A DNA stretch of 64,000 bases from a bacterium CG_4_9_14_3_um_filter_65_15 (GTDB lineage Bacteria; Krumholzibacteriota; Krumholzibacteriia; LZORAL124-64-63): NCBI GenBank assembly GCA_002790835.1, contig PFVX01000079.1, positions 197,621 through 261,620 of the forward strand. The letters are read 5' to 3'. Numbering within the stretch: the first letter of the stretch is position 1; each line of letters begins with the position of its first letter. Position numbers and translations under genes: made by a program. The notes beneath the pieces are model-generated. The model was not told the DNA's origin, did not search any database, and worked only from the letters and a program-made list of their open reading frames with translations. Positions 46,607 through 55,549 of the stretch are shown in pieces.

Positions 46607-47706
46607 GCGAATTCTTCGCGGGCGCTTTTCGCGACCGCCGCGTCCTGGTCACCGGTCACACCGGCTTCAAGGGCTCCTGGCTCTGTCTTTGGCTCCAGCG
46701 CCTGGGCGCCGAGGTGGCGGGTTACGCCCTGGCTCCGCAGACCCAACCGAACCACTCCGAGCTGCTCGGTCTGGAAGTCCGCTCGGTCATCGCCGACCTG
46801 GGCGACCGGAATGCCTTTGCGGACCTGGTGGCCAATTTCCGGCCCGAGATCGTCCTGCATCTGGCCGCCCAGGCCATCGTGCGGGAGGGCTATCGCGAAC
46901 CCGTGGCGACCTTCGCGACCAATGTGATGGGCACGGTCAACCTCCTGGATGTCTGCGGATCCGCTCCCTCGGTGCGGGCGATCGTCAACGTGACCAGCGA
47001 CAAGTGCTACGAGAATAGGGAGCGCAACCGGGGTTACCGCGAAACCGACGCCATGGGAGGCCATGACCCCTACAGCGCATCCAAGGGGTGCTCCGAACTG
47101 GTCACCGCCTGCTGGCGCCGCTCCTTCTTCGCGGCCGCAAGCGGTGCGGGGCAGGATCACGTCCTGCTGGCGAGTTGCCGGGCCGGTAACGTGATCGGCG
47201 GTGGAGATTGGGGCCGGGATCGCCTGCTGCCCGATATCATGCGTGCGGCCGGCGAGGGCCGGCCCACACCGATCCGCAACCCCGGCGCGACGCGCCCCTG
47301 GCAGCATGTCCTGGAGCCGTTGAGCGGCTATCTCGAGATCGGGCGCCGCCTCCTGAGCGGAGAGGCCGACTGCGCCGAGGCCTGGAATTTCGGGCCGGAC
47401 GACGAACACCCGCTGACCGTTGCGGAGGTCGCGGCGGCCAGCAAACGGGTTTGGGACCGGGTGGAAATCGTCCCGGATGGGGATACGCTCGAGCATCCTC
47501 ACGAAGCGAAATTGCTCCAACTGGACTGCGCCAAGGCCCGGCAACGGCTCGGCTGGCGGCCGGTCTGGGACACGACGACGGCCATCGAACGGGCCGTCGC
47601 CTGGTACCGGAATTTCGCCGAGCAGGGCGTCGTCGGCAGCGAGGCCGACCTTGACCACTATCTGGAAGCGGCAACGGCGGCCGGGCTGCCCTGGGCTTCC
47701 CGGTGA
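46603..47706 (+). CDS. rfbG: CDP-glucose 4,6-dehydratase
   Basis: RRVLVTGHTGFKGSWLCLWLQRLGAEVAGYALAPQTQPN; HLAAQAIVREGYREPVATFATNVMGTVNLL; overlaps rfbF by GTGA. Confidence 0.92.
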   Translation: MSEFFAGAFRDRRVLVTGHTGFKGSWLCLWLQRLGAEVAGYALAPQTQPNHSELLGLEVRSVIADLGDRNAFADLVANFRPEIVLHLAAQAIVREGYREPVATFATNVMGTVNLLDVCGSAPSVRAIVNVTSDKCYENRERNRGYRETDAMGGHDPYSASKGCSELVTACWRRSFFAAASGAGQDHVLLASCRAGNVIGGGDWGRDRLLPDIMRAAGEGRPTPIRNPGATRPWQHVLEPLSGYLEIGRRLLSGEADCAEAWNFGPDDEHPLTVAEVAAASKRVWDRVEIVPDGDTLEHPHEAKLLQLDCAKARQRLGWRPVWDTTTAIERAVAWYRNFAEQGVVGSEADLDHYLEAATAAGLPWASR

Positions 47707-47742
47707 AAGTCCGAACTGACCTGACAAATGCGGGATCCAATC

Positions 47743-48309
47743 ATGCGTATTGATCGTGCCGGCCTGCCGGGAGTCTATTTGATCGGGAACGACCGCTTCA
47801 CCGACGAGCGCGGCCTGTTCGTCAAGGTCTTCGCCGAGGCCGCCTTCACGGACGCCGGCCTGCGGACCGATTTTCGGGAATCGTTCTTCAGCGAATCCGT
47901 GGCTGGAGTCGTGCGCGGCATGCACTTCCAGGTCCCCCCGCATGAGCACGCCAAGCTGGTCACTCCGGTCAGCGGGCGCATCGTCGACGTGGTGGTGGAC
48001 CTGCGCTCCGATTCTCCGACCTTCGGCCGGCATCTCGGGCTTGAGCTGGATGCCGCCGCCTCCGTCTCGGTCTACATCCCCGCCGGTTTCGCCCACGGCT
48101 TCACGCCCCTCGGTGACCGGGCCACCGTGCTTTACCACGTCACGTCGGCCCATTCGGCGCGGCACGACCTCGGTATACGGTGGGACAGTTTCGGCTACAC
48201 GTGGCCCCTGGACGATCCGCTCGTTTCGGATCGCGACCGAGCCTTTCCTGCCTTGGCGGACTTCCCCTCGCCGTTCCTGTCGGCCGGCCCGGGCAGGGAG
48301 CACCCATGA
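47743..48309 (+). CDS. dTDP-4-dehydrorhamnose 3,5-epimerase (RmlC/AscE)-like sugar epimerase
   Basis: DERGLFVKVFAEAAF; GVVRGMHFQVPPHEHAKLVTPVSGRIVDVVVDLRSDSPTFG; YIPAGFAHGFTPLGDRATVLYHVT. Confidence 0.88.
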   Translation: MRIDRAGLPGVYLIGNDRFTDERGLFVKVFAEAAFTDAGLRTDFRESFFSESVAGVVRGMHFQVPPHEHAKLVTPVSGRIVDVVVDLRSDSPTFGRHLGLELDAAASVSVYIPAGFAHGFTPLGDRATVLYHVTSAHSARHDLGIRWDSFGYTWPLDDPLVSDRDRAFPALADFPSPFLSAGPGREHP

Positions 48310-49190
48310 GGATTCTCGTGAGCGGAGCCACCGGGTTTATCGGGGGTCACCTCTGTCCCGCATTGGCCGTGGCGGGGCACGAGGTCAGCGCCCTGGTGCG
48401 GCCTCAGGCCGACACCTCGCGTCTGCAGGCCGCCGGGGTCACGATTCACCCCTGCGCCGGTCCGGACGCCGTGGCGCAAATCGTGGCGGGACTGCAGCCC
48501 GACGGAATCGTCCACCTGGCCACGCATTTCGTCGCCCAACATGGGCCGGACGACCTGGCCGCCCTGGTCGGGGCCAATCTGCACCTGGGCTTGGCCCTGC
48601 TCGATTCCGCCGCCGCGAACTCGGTGCCCTGGCTGATCGACACCGGCACCTTCTGGCAACACCACGGGGGCCGGGACTATTGTCCGACCAACCTTTATGC
48701 CGCCACCAAACAGGCCTTCGGCGATCTGGCCCGCTACTACCATGAGACGGGTCCCACGGCGATCGTGACCCTCGAGCTGAACGATACCTACGGGCTGAGG
48801 GACGAGCGCGGCAAGCTGCTGTCGGTCCTGCTCGATGTTGCCCGCTCCGGGGATAGATTGGCCATGTCACCGGGGGAACAGCTCCTCGACATCCTGCACG
48901 TCGACGATGTGGTGGCGGCCTTCGCCTTGCTGGTCGACCTTGTTTCACGCGACCCGCAGGGCCAGCGGGGGCGGCGGTATTTCATCTCCAGCGGCGACAG
49001 GATCACGCTGCGTGAATTCGCCGAGCTCGTCGCGCAGACCGTCGGAAGGAAACTGGACATCGACTGGGGTGGTCGACCCTACCGGGGGCGCGAGGTCATG
49101 CGGCCGACGCCCGGCGGCGATCCCTTGCCCGGTTGGGCGCCGAAAATGTCCCTCGCCGCGGGGATCAGGGAAATCTGGGCCGAAGACTGA
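48306..49190 (+). CDS. NAD-dependent epimerase/reductase, AscF-like candidate
   Basis: MRILVSGATGFIGGHLCPALAVAGHEVSALVR; YAATKQAFGDLARYYHE; within CDP-sugar cluster. Confidence 0.8.
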   Translation: MRILVSGATGFIGGHLCPALAVAGHEVSALVRPQADTSRLQAAGVTIHPCAGPDAVAQIVAGLQPDGIVHLATHFVAQHGPDDLAALVGANLHLGLALLDSAAANSVPWLIDTGTFWQHHGGRDYCPTNLYAATKQAFGDLARYYHETGPTAIVTLELNDTYGLRDERGKLLSVLLDVARSGDRLAMSPGEQLLDILHVDDVVAAFALLVDLVSRDPQGQRGRRYFISSGDRITLREFAELVAQTVGRKLDIDWGGRPYRGREVMRPTPGGDPLPGWAPKMSLAAGIREIWAED

Positions 49191-49209
49191 GGAAAGGAAT
49201 CGCCTCCCA

Positions 49210-50514
49210 ATGGACAGCAAACGACTGCGCGAGGAAATCGCCGCGAAGGTCCGCGAGTACCATGCCGCCGCCTTCGCCGAGGCTGCATTCGAACCGGGCC
49301 AGACGAAGGTCAACTATGCCGGGCGCGTCTTCGACGAACGCGAACTGGTCAATCTCGTGGACGCCTCGCTCGATTTCTGGCTGACCGCCGGCCGGTTCAG
49401 CCGCAAGTTCGAACGCGGACTGTGCGACCTGCTCGGGGTCAAGGAGGCGATCCTGGTCAACTCGGGGTCCTCGGCGAATCTTTGCGCCCTGGGTGCGTTG
49501 ACCTCGCCGGAGCTGGGGGAGCGCCGGTTGCGGCCCGGCGACGAGGTCATCACCGTCGCCTGCTGCTTTCCCTCGACCGTGGCGCCGATCGTCCAGTACG
49601 GGCTGGTTCCGGTCTTCCTGGACGTCGATCCGGCGACCTGCAACATCCTGGCCGACCGCATCGAGGCGGCGATCTCGCCCCGCACCCGTGCGATCTTCAT
49701 CGCCCACACCCTCGGTAACCCGTTCGATCTGGGCACGGTGACCCGCGTGGCGCGGGAACATGATCTGTGGCTGGTCGAGGACAACTGCGACGCCCTCGGC
49801 AGCCGTTACGACGGCAAGTTGACCGGCACCTTCGGCCACCTGGCCACCCACTCTTTCTATCCGGCCCACCACATCACGACGGGCGAGGGAGGATGCGTGG
49901 TGACCAACGATCCCCAGCTCGGGCGCATCGTCCGCTCCCTGCGGGACTGGGGCCGGGATTGCTACTGCGAGGGTGGTCGCAGCAATACCTGCGGCCGGCG
50001 CTTCGCCGGGCAGTACGGTACGCTCCCGGCCGGCTACGACCACAAGTATGTCTATTCGCATCTGGGCTACAACCTGAAGATGACCGACCTGCAGGCGGCC
50101 ATCGGCTGTGCGCAACTGGAGAAACTGCCGGGCTTCATCGAGAAGCGCCGCGGAAACTACGAGCGGTTGCGCGCCGGCCTCGAGCCTTACTCCGACCGCC
50201 TGATCCTGTGCGAGGCCACCCCCGGCAGCGATCCCGCCTGGTTCGCCTTCGTCATCACGGTCCGGCCGGAGTCCGGGATTTCCCGCAACGACCTCACCGG
50301 TTTCCTCGAGGACCGGAAGATCGAGACGCGGAATCTTTTCTCGGGGAATATTCTGCGGCATCCGGCCTTCATGGATATCGAACACCGCGTCAGCGGTGAC
50401 CTTGCCAACACCGACCTCATCATGAACAACACCATGTTCATCGGTCTTTACCCGGGCATCGATGACCAGCGCATCGACTACATGCTTGAGGTGTTCGGGG
50501 AGTTCTTCGCTTGA
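49210..50514 (+). CDS. rfbH: CDP-4-dehydro-6-deoxyglucose 3-dehydratase (E1, RfbH/DdhC/AscC)
   Basis: NYAGRVFDERELVNLVDASLDFWLTAGRFSRKFE; NSGSSANLCALGAL; DNCDALGSRYDGKLTGTFGHLATHSFYPAHHITTGEGG. Confidence 0.94.
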   Translation: MDSKRLREEIAAKVREYHAAAFAEAAFEPGQTKVNYAGRVFDERELVNLVDASLDFWLTAGRFSRKFERGLCDLLGVKEAILVNSGSSANLCALGALTSPELGERRLRPGDEVITVACCFPSTVAPIVQYGLVPVFLDVDPATCNILADRIEAAISPRTRAIFIAHTLGNPFDLGTVTRVAREHDLWLVEDNCDALGSRYDGKLTGTFGHLATHSFYPAHHITTGEGGCVVTNDPQLGRIVRSLRDWGRDCYCEGGRSNTCGRRFAGQYGTLPAGYDHKYVYSHLGYNLKMTDLQAAIGCAQLEKLPGFIEKRRGNYERLRAGLEPYSDRLILCEATPGSDPAWFAFVITVRPESGISRNDLTGFLEDRKIETRNLFSGNILRHPAFMDIEHRVSGDLANTDLIMNNTMFIGLYPGIDDQRIDYMLEVFGEFFA

Positions 50515-50540
50515 GGGTCGATCGCCCGCTTGGGTGAGGT

Positions 50541-50574
50541 CAAGTAAGGGCGGCCTGGGCGCCGCCCTTACTTG
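50541..50574. terminator. Long hairpin between convergent rfbH and rhomboid genes; lacks a clear T tract
   Basis: caagtaagggcggc-ctgggc-gccgcccttacttg, perfect 14 bp stem; includes the rhomboid stop codon. Confidence 0.6.
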
Positions 50575-51410
50575 CGTCCGGCCCGGCGCAGGATTCCCTG
50601 TTCCTGCTCGCTCAGACTCTGCAGTCCCTGCCGGGAGATCTTTTCCAGGATCCTGTCGATCTCGGCCTGGTCCGGATTCTTGCCGTTGCCGCCCGGGCTT
50701 TCCGATTTCCCGCGATGGTCCTGTGGACGCACCACGCGCATCCGTCGCTTGGTCTGGAAGCGGCGCCAGAGCCCGCCGAGGTTGGTCGCTCCGCCCAGGG
50801 CGGGAATCGTGCTGCGCAGGAAGATGAACCCGGCCAACATGCCGCCGAGGTGGGCCACGTGGGCAACGGCATCGCCGCTGCGGATCGAGAGCAACTCGAT
50901 GACCCCGTACAAGGCCACGAAGTATTTGGCCTTCATCGGAAAGATCATCCCCGCGAGGACGATGGCCTCGGGGAAGCTCAGACCGAAGGCCAGCAGGAGG
51001 CCGTAGACGGCGCCGGAGGCACCCATCATGGGACTGAAGGCGTTCATGCCGACCAGGTTGAACACCCCGTAAACGGCGGCGCCGCCCAGTCCGCAGACGA
51101 AGTAGTAGATCAAGAAGGTCCGGCTGCCCCACAGCCGCTCGACCTGGGTGCCGAACATCCACAGGCCGAACATGTTGAAGGCGATGTGGCTGAAGCCCAC
51201 GTGCAGGAACATGTAGGTCACGAAACGCCAGACCTGCAGACCAGGCACGGCGTCGCGGGGGATGAAGGCGAACCAGCGCACCATGGGCTCGAAGGCGAAG
51301 GCCTGCAGGAAGTAGACCGCAAAATTGGCGATGAGCAGCCATTTGATGGCCGGGGTCATCAATCTGCCGAATCCGAAATTCATGTTCCTTCCGGAACCAT
51401 AAGTGCGCAT
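50568..51410 (-). CDS. Rhomboid family intramembrane serine protease
   Basis: FVTYMFLHVGFSHIAFNMFGLWMFG; MMGASGAVYGLLLAFGL (GxSG); AHVAHLGGMLAGFIFL. Confidence 0.92.
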   Translation of the reverse strand: MRTYGSGRNMNFGFGRLMTPAIKWLLIANFAVYFLQAFAFEPMVRWFAFIPRDAVPGLQVWRFVTYMFLHVGFSHIAFNMFGLWMFGTQVERLWGSRTFLIYYFVCGLGGAAVYGVFNLVGMNAFSPMMGASGAVYGLLLAFGLSFPEAIVLAGMIFPMKAKYFVALYGVIELLSIRSGDAVAHVAHLGGMLAGFIFLRSTIPALGGATNLGGLWRRFQTKRRMRVVRPQDHRGKSESPGGNGKNPDQAEIDRILEKISRQGLQSLSEQEQGILRRAGRK

Positions 51411-51489
51411 GGAGGGGAGTCCTTTCCCGGGTGTCGGAATCAGGCTGCGGTCCCGGTCAAAATAACACCGGCACGGGGCAGGCGGCAGG

Positions 51490-51525
51490 AAAAAACACGG
51501 GGGGAACCTTCCGGTTCCCCCCGTG
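51490..51525 (-). terminator. Intrinsic terminator for the SGNH/GDSL lipoprotein gene
   Basis: cacggggggaacc-ttcc-ggttccccccgtg, perfect 13 bp, with aaaaaa at 51490-51495 (U tract on minus). Confidence 0.92.
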
Positions 51526-51545
51526 GGTCGCTTCGGCGCCCCGGG

Positions 51546-53090
51546 TCAGCGGAAGATGGCTCCCATGCGGGCGGCGGCCTCCGGACTCAGGTGCACCTTG
51601 TCCACGGTGGTCTTGGTCTGGATTCCCGTGCCGTAGGTCGGATCCCACGACAGCGCACCGACGTTCACCAGGGGCACCGAGGTATCCAGGATGTCGTTCA
51701 GCACGGTGAGGAATTCGTTGGCGACCACACCGTAACCCTTGTTGTTGGGGTGGACCCCGTCGAGGGAGAACAGGGTGGCCGCGGCCGCGGCCACAATGTC
51801 TCCTTCGAACTGGGGCAGCAGCAACATGAAGTTGACCGCGGCGGTGGGGCCGTAGGCGCTGGTCCCGCCGGAGATCTCCGCCATCAGGGCGTTCATGTCG
51901 ACCACTTCCACCTGGGCATATCCGCTGGCGGTGACGCTGGCGGCCACGCCGGCGATGATCTGGTTGTATCCTCCGACGGCTCCGGCCACCGTAGTCACTT
52001 CGTCACCGGTCAGGGTGTAATTGGACGGCACTGCGTCGGTCAGGGGGTTGGCGGTGGCGGCCCAGCTCAGCACCGGGAAGGTGAAGAGCTCGACGTCGTC
52101 TTCCGCGTACCCCGCGGGCCAGGCGGGCGCGCCGACCGCGGCCAGGAACGTGGTCTCGTCGATGAAGTAGGGAATGCTCGTGATGCTGGGGATGTTGGCC
52201 GCCAGGATCAACGGCGCCCAGCCCGTGGACTGCACCATGCCGCCGGCCAGCAGCTGCATCATCTCGCTGTACTGCGCCTGGAAGGTGCCGGTGGTGGTGA
52301 TGTTCTCACCGAGCAGGGGGTTGTCGCCGACCACCGGGTTGCCGCCCAATGCGCCACCCAGGACGTCGTTGTTGCCGATCCAGACCGTGGCCAGAGAGGG
52401 ACCCTTGGCGATGGCCTGGCGGGCCATGGATGCGGTCTGATAGGTGATGGTCTTGGGTTGCCCGGTCAGGTCGGACACCACGGCCTCGGTTTCGGTGTTG
52501 CCGAAGAAGGTGGCGCGGTTGATGAAGTCGAAGAACGGGTTCGGGGATCCGTAGGGCGCGCCGTAGCTGGAAGCGCTGTCGGACGTGTTCAGGACTTCCC
52601 ACAATCGGGCACCCGGGACGCCCAGGTTGTGGTAGGGCGTGGGCACGGTGGCGGCCAGCAGCAGGCTCGGCACACTCACCAATGGTGTGTTCTCCCAGTT
52701 CAACCCACCGGTGTCGGTGTCGAAGTACATCACCCCGGCGGCGTTGGCCGGGCTGTCGGGTGTGGAACTGCCCACCCCCGGCCAGGCGATGTAGGGCTCG
52801 CTGAATTCCGAATTCCCGATGCTGTTGTCGAGACCCAGTTGTCCGGCGATCAGGCGGGGATAGCTGTAGTATTGCCCCGTCGGCATCCCGAAGCTGGTGA
52901 ACCCCACCAGGCCGGCGTCCTGGTAGCCCGCGGTCAGGCTGTTGCCCAAGGCGACGTACTTTCCGAAGACTTCCTCGCCCTGCGGTGCACGCAAGGTTGT
53001 GGGATGGCTGGGGTCGTCAGGTGAACATCCGGCCAGCACGAAGGCCAGCAGGAGGGTGATCGCAACGGTCAGAATCTGATTCTTCTTCAT
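51546..53090 (-). CDS. SGNH/GDSL-type hydrolase lipoprotein
   Basis: Lipobox FVLAGC; block I-like YVALGNSLTAGYQD; WIGNNDVLGGALG; DGVHPNNKGYGVVANEFL. Confidence 0.82.
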   Translation of the reverse strand: MKKNQILTVAITLLLAFVLAGCSPDDPSHPTTLRAPQGEEVFGKYVALGNSLTAGYQDAGLVGFTSFGMPTGQYYSYPRLIAGQLGLDNSIGNSEFSEPYIAWPGVGSSTPDSPANAAGVMYFDTDTGGLNWENTPLVSVPSLLLAATVPTPYHNLGVPGARLWEVLNTSDSASSYGAPYGSPNPFFDFINRATFFGNTETEAVVSDLTGQPKTITYQTASMARQAIAKGPSLATVWIGNNDVLGGALGGNPVVGDNPLLGENITTTGTFQAQYSEMMQLLAGGMVQSTGWAPLILAANIPSITSIPYFIDETTFLAAVGAPAWPAGYAEDDVELFTFPVLSWAATANPLTDAVPSNYTLTGDEVTTVAGAVGGYNQIIAGVAASVTASGYAQVEVVDMNALMAEISGGTSAYGPTAAVNFMLLLPQFEGDIVAAAAATLFSLDGVHPNNKGYGVVANEFLTVLNDILDTSVPLVNVGALSWDPTYGTGIQTKTTVDKVHLSPEAAARMGAIFR

Positions 53091-53105
53091 TTCCTGCACC
53101 TCCTT

Positions 53106-54416
53106 CTAGAAGTGATAGCCGAAGCCCACGCCAAGGATGTTGGCCACGGATGAGTAGGTCCCCACGGGGTAGGCGGGGTCGGGATTGGCACGGTTGCCGT
53201 TTTCGATGTTGGTGCGTTCGTCGCCGATCACGGCCATGTAACTCACGGTCACGTCGTAGTTGCCGGATTTGTAGGCGAACCCCAGCGAGTAGTCCTGACG
53301 GTCGCTGTCCGGGAGCAGGGGGCTGACCGCGGCCAGGGGCTGCGGAGTTGTGTCGTAAACGTAGCCGGCCATGAGCTTGATCTGGTCCGGTTTCCAGTCG
53401 TATTCCACACCGCAGCGGAGTTGCCAGGCGTCTTCGTAGTTGAATTCGATCGCCTGGTCCAGGTCGTCGTTGGTGAAATCCAGCCTGAGCTCGTCGAAGT
53501 GGTCCCAGCCGAAATAGACGTAATCCACTTCGCCCCGGAGCTTCTCGCTGAAGCGGTAGGAGACGGCGGCGGATTTGATGGAGGGCAGCTTGAACTGGGA
53601 CGAAATCGTCTGGTCCGATCCGCCCAGGCCGGCCAGCAGCTGGCTGGACCATGCATAACCGTCCTGGCCGGGAGCGATGACGTTGGCCAGGGTGGCGTCC
53701 TTGTTCTCGTAGTTCATGGTCTTGGCCATGTGGTACATGAGTCCGAAGGAGAGCTTGTCGTTGGGCCTGAACATCACGCCCATGGAGGGGGTGATGTCCG
53801 GTTCGCTGGTACCGCTGATCTCGGTGTCCAGGGCGTTGATGCCCAAGGTGGGGTGCAGGGTGTTGCGGTGAAGCTCCAGCTTCTGCACGGCCACGTCCAG
53901 ACCCACGGCCACGGCCAGGACTTCGTCGCACATGGCGAAGGACAGGGCCGGTGTCACGTAGATGGTCTGGATCTGCACGTCGTAACTGACCTGGCGGCCG
54001 ATCCAGGTCTCGGGATCCTGCCATTTGACACCCAGGCCGAAGGGCGCGTAGACCCCGACGCCGAAGGCCGTGTCGTTTGTCAAATGCGTGGTGTAGTAGG
54101 TCCCCGGAGAAATGTAGGTCTTGCTCTTGGTTTCGCCGGTGGCAGTTCCGCCCGAAAGGTCGGTCGCCTCGGAAAACTTGATTTTGGGGGCGATACCGAA
54201 AATGTTGACGTCGAGGTTGGACCCGGACAGGAAGCTGATACCGGCCGGGTTGTAGAACATGGCCGAGCCGTCGTCGGCTGTGGCGGTAAAGGCACAGCCC
54301 ATGGCGGTGGCCCGCGAACCGGCCTCGTAGATGCTGAAGCCGGCGGCAGCGGCCAACTGGGGCAGGACCATGGCAAGTCCCAACACCAGCAGCACGAAGG
54401 TCATGTTTCTGCGCAT
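53106..54416 (-). CDS. OmpP1/FadL/TodX family outer-membrane transport protein
   Basis: AAGFSIYEAGSRATAMGCAFTATADDGSAMFYNPAGISFLSG is the FadL N-terminal hallmark; beta-barrel ending in F. Confidence 0.93.
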   Translation of the reverse strand: MRRNMTFVLLVLGLAMVLPQLAAAAGFSIYEAGSRATAMGCAFTATADDGSAMFYNPAGISFLSGSNLDVNIFGIAPKIKFSEATDLSGGTATGETKSKTYISPGTYYTTHLTNDTAFGVGVYAPFGLGVKWQDPETWIGRQVSYDVQIQTIYVTPALSFAMCDEVLAVAVGLDVAVQKLELHRNTLHPTLGINALDTEISGTSEPDITPSMGVMFRPNDKLSFGLMYHMAKTMNYENKDATLANVIAPGQDGYAWSSQLLAGLGGSDQTISSQFKLPSIKSAAVSYRFSEKLRGEVDYVYFGWDHFDELRLDFTNDDLDQAIEFNYEDAWQLRCGVEYDWKPDQIKLMAGYVYDTTPQPLAAVSPLLPDSDRQDYSLGFAYKSGNYDVTVSYMAVIGDERTNIENGNRANPDPAYPVGTYSSVANILGVGFGYHF

Positions 54417-54588
54417 AACGCCTCCTCTGACAGGGGAATGATATCGCCTTGCAGGATCGCTTGCGATTTGGTCATAAAGGTGGACGAACCCTACCACATC
54501 CGTTCGGTGGTGCAACGGGAATTTCAATTCCCACGGTCCCTCGTCCCGTTGGGCGGGAACCATCCTGTCGCAGGAGAGTTTGAGGGAC

Positions 54589-55200
54589 ATGCGCCCCGCC
54601 GACCCCTGGAGATGGCCCTCCTGCTTCACCGCCGCCCTCCTGGTCCTCGGGGTTCTTTTCCTGCTGCCCCGCTCCTGGATTTTCCTGTTGCCCGGGACTC
54701 CCCACCTCATTCCGATCAGCCCCCGATCCGGCGGTGGCCGCTGGCTGGTCCTGCAGCCTGCGCCCGAGATCGAAGTCGTTCCCTTGCACACCCCTGCGAA
54801 GGAGACAGCGACCCCGCGCCCGCGGGAGAATCTCTTCGAGGCGGCGGACTGGTGGCGATCCGGTGTGGTGGTCGGGATCACCGCCGAAGGTGCGGCCCCG
54901 GTAGCGGGGTCAGCTCCGACCACGAAGCTCGACAGCCTCCAGGTGGCCCTGGATCTGCTGGGGTTCACCCCCGGTCTGCCGGCTGGCGCGCGGCCCGAAA
55001 GTCTCCTGGCCTCCCTGCTCAGGCTGCTGCGACTTGAGGACGGGTTGCGCTTCGACGAACTCAAACCCTACCTGCACGCCCTGTCCCGTTCCGCAGCGTA
55101 CGCCGACATCATGTCCCGGTCCGCGGATATGTTCGGGGATTTCCTGGACCAGGAGATCATGGTCACGCCCCGGGCCGAGAAACGGGGCGAATCGCCTTGA
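54589..55200 (+). CDS. Hypothetical protein with N-terminal TM segment
   Basis: MRPADPWRWPSCFTAALLVLGVLFLLPRSWIFLLPG; begins the forward block with STAS and PrsW-like genes. Confidence 0.5.
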   Translation: MRPADPWRWPSCFTAALLVLGVLFLLPRSWIFLLPGTPHLIPISPRSGGGRWLVLQPAPEIEVVPLHTPAKETATPRPRENLFEAADWWRSGVVVGITAEGAAPVAGSAPTTKLDSLQVALDLLGFTPGLPAGARPESLLASLLRLLRLEDGLRFDELKPYLHALSRSAAYADIMSRSADMFGDFLDQEIMVTPRAEKRGESP

Positions 55201-55264
55201 ATTCCCCGAAGTGGTGACTCAGAATGCCCCGACATGGCCCTGCAGGGGGGCGAAAGGGGTGTGC

Positions 55265-55549
55265 ATGTTCGCAATGACAAACCGGCCGGACGGCTCATGG
55301 CTCATGTCGGGCCGTCTCGACGCCGGCGCCGCCGAACAGGCCCGCTCCACCCTGGGTGCGATATCCGATACCTGCCGCCTCGATTGCTCCGAACTCGACT
55401 ACATCGCCAGCGTCGGCCTGGGACTGCTGGCCGCCACCCAGAAACGGCTGCTGGACCGGGGCTCGGAGCTCATCCTGACCAACCTGAGTCCCCACCTGCG
55501 CGAGGTGTTCCAGCTTTCCGGCTTCGAAAGCGTCTTCCGCCTTGAATGA
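55265..55549 (+). CDS. STAS-domain protein (anti-sigma factor antagonist-like)
   Basis: GSWLMSGRLDAGAAEQ..CRLDCSELDYIASVGLGLLAATQKRLLDRGSELILTNLSPHLREVFQLSGFESVFRLE. Confidence 0.85.
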   Translation: MFAMTNRPDGSWLMSGRLDAGAAEQARSTLGAISDTCRLDCSELDYIASVGLGLLAATQKRLLDRGSELILTNLSPHLREVFQLSGFESVFRLE

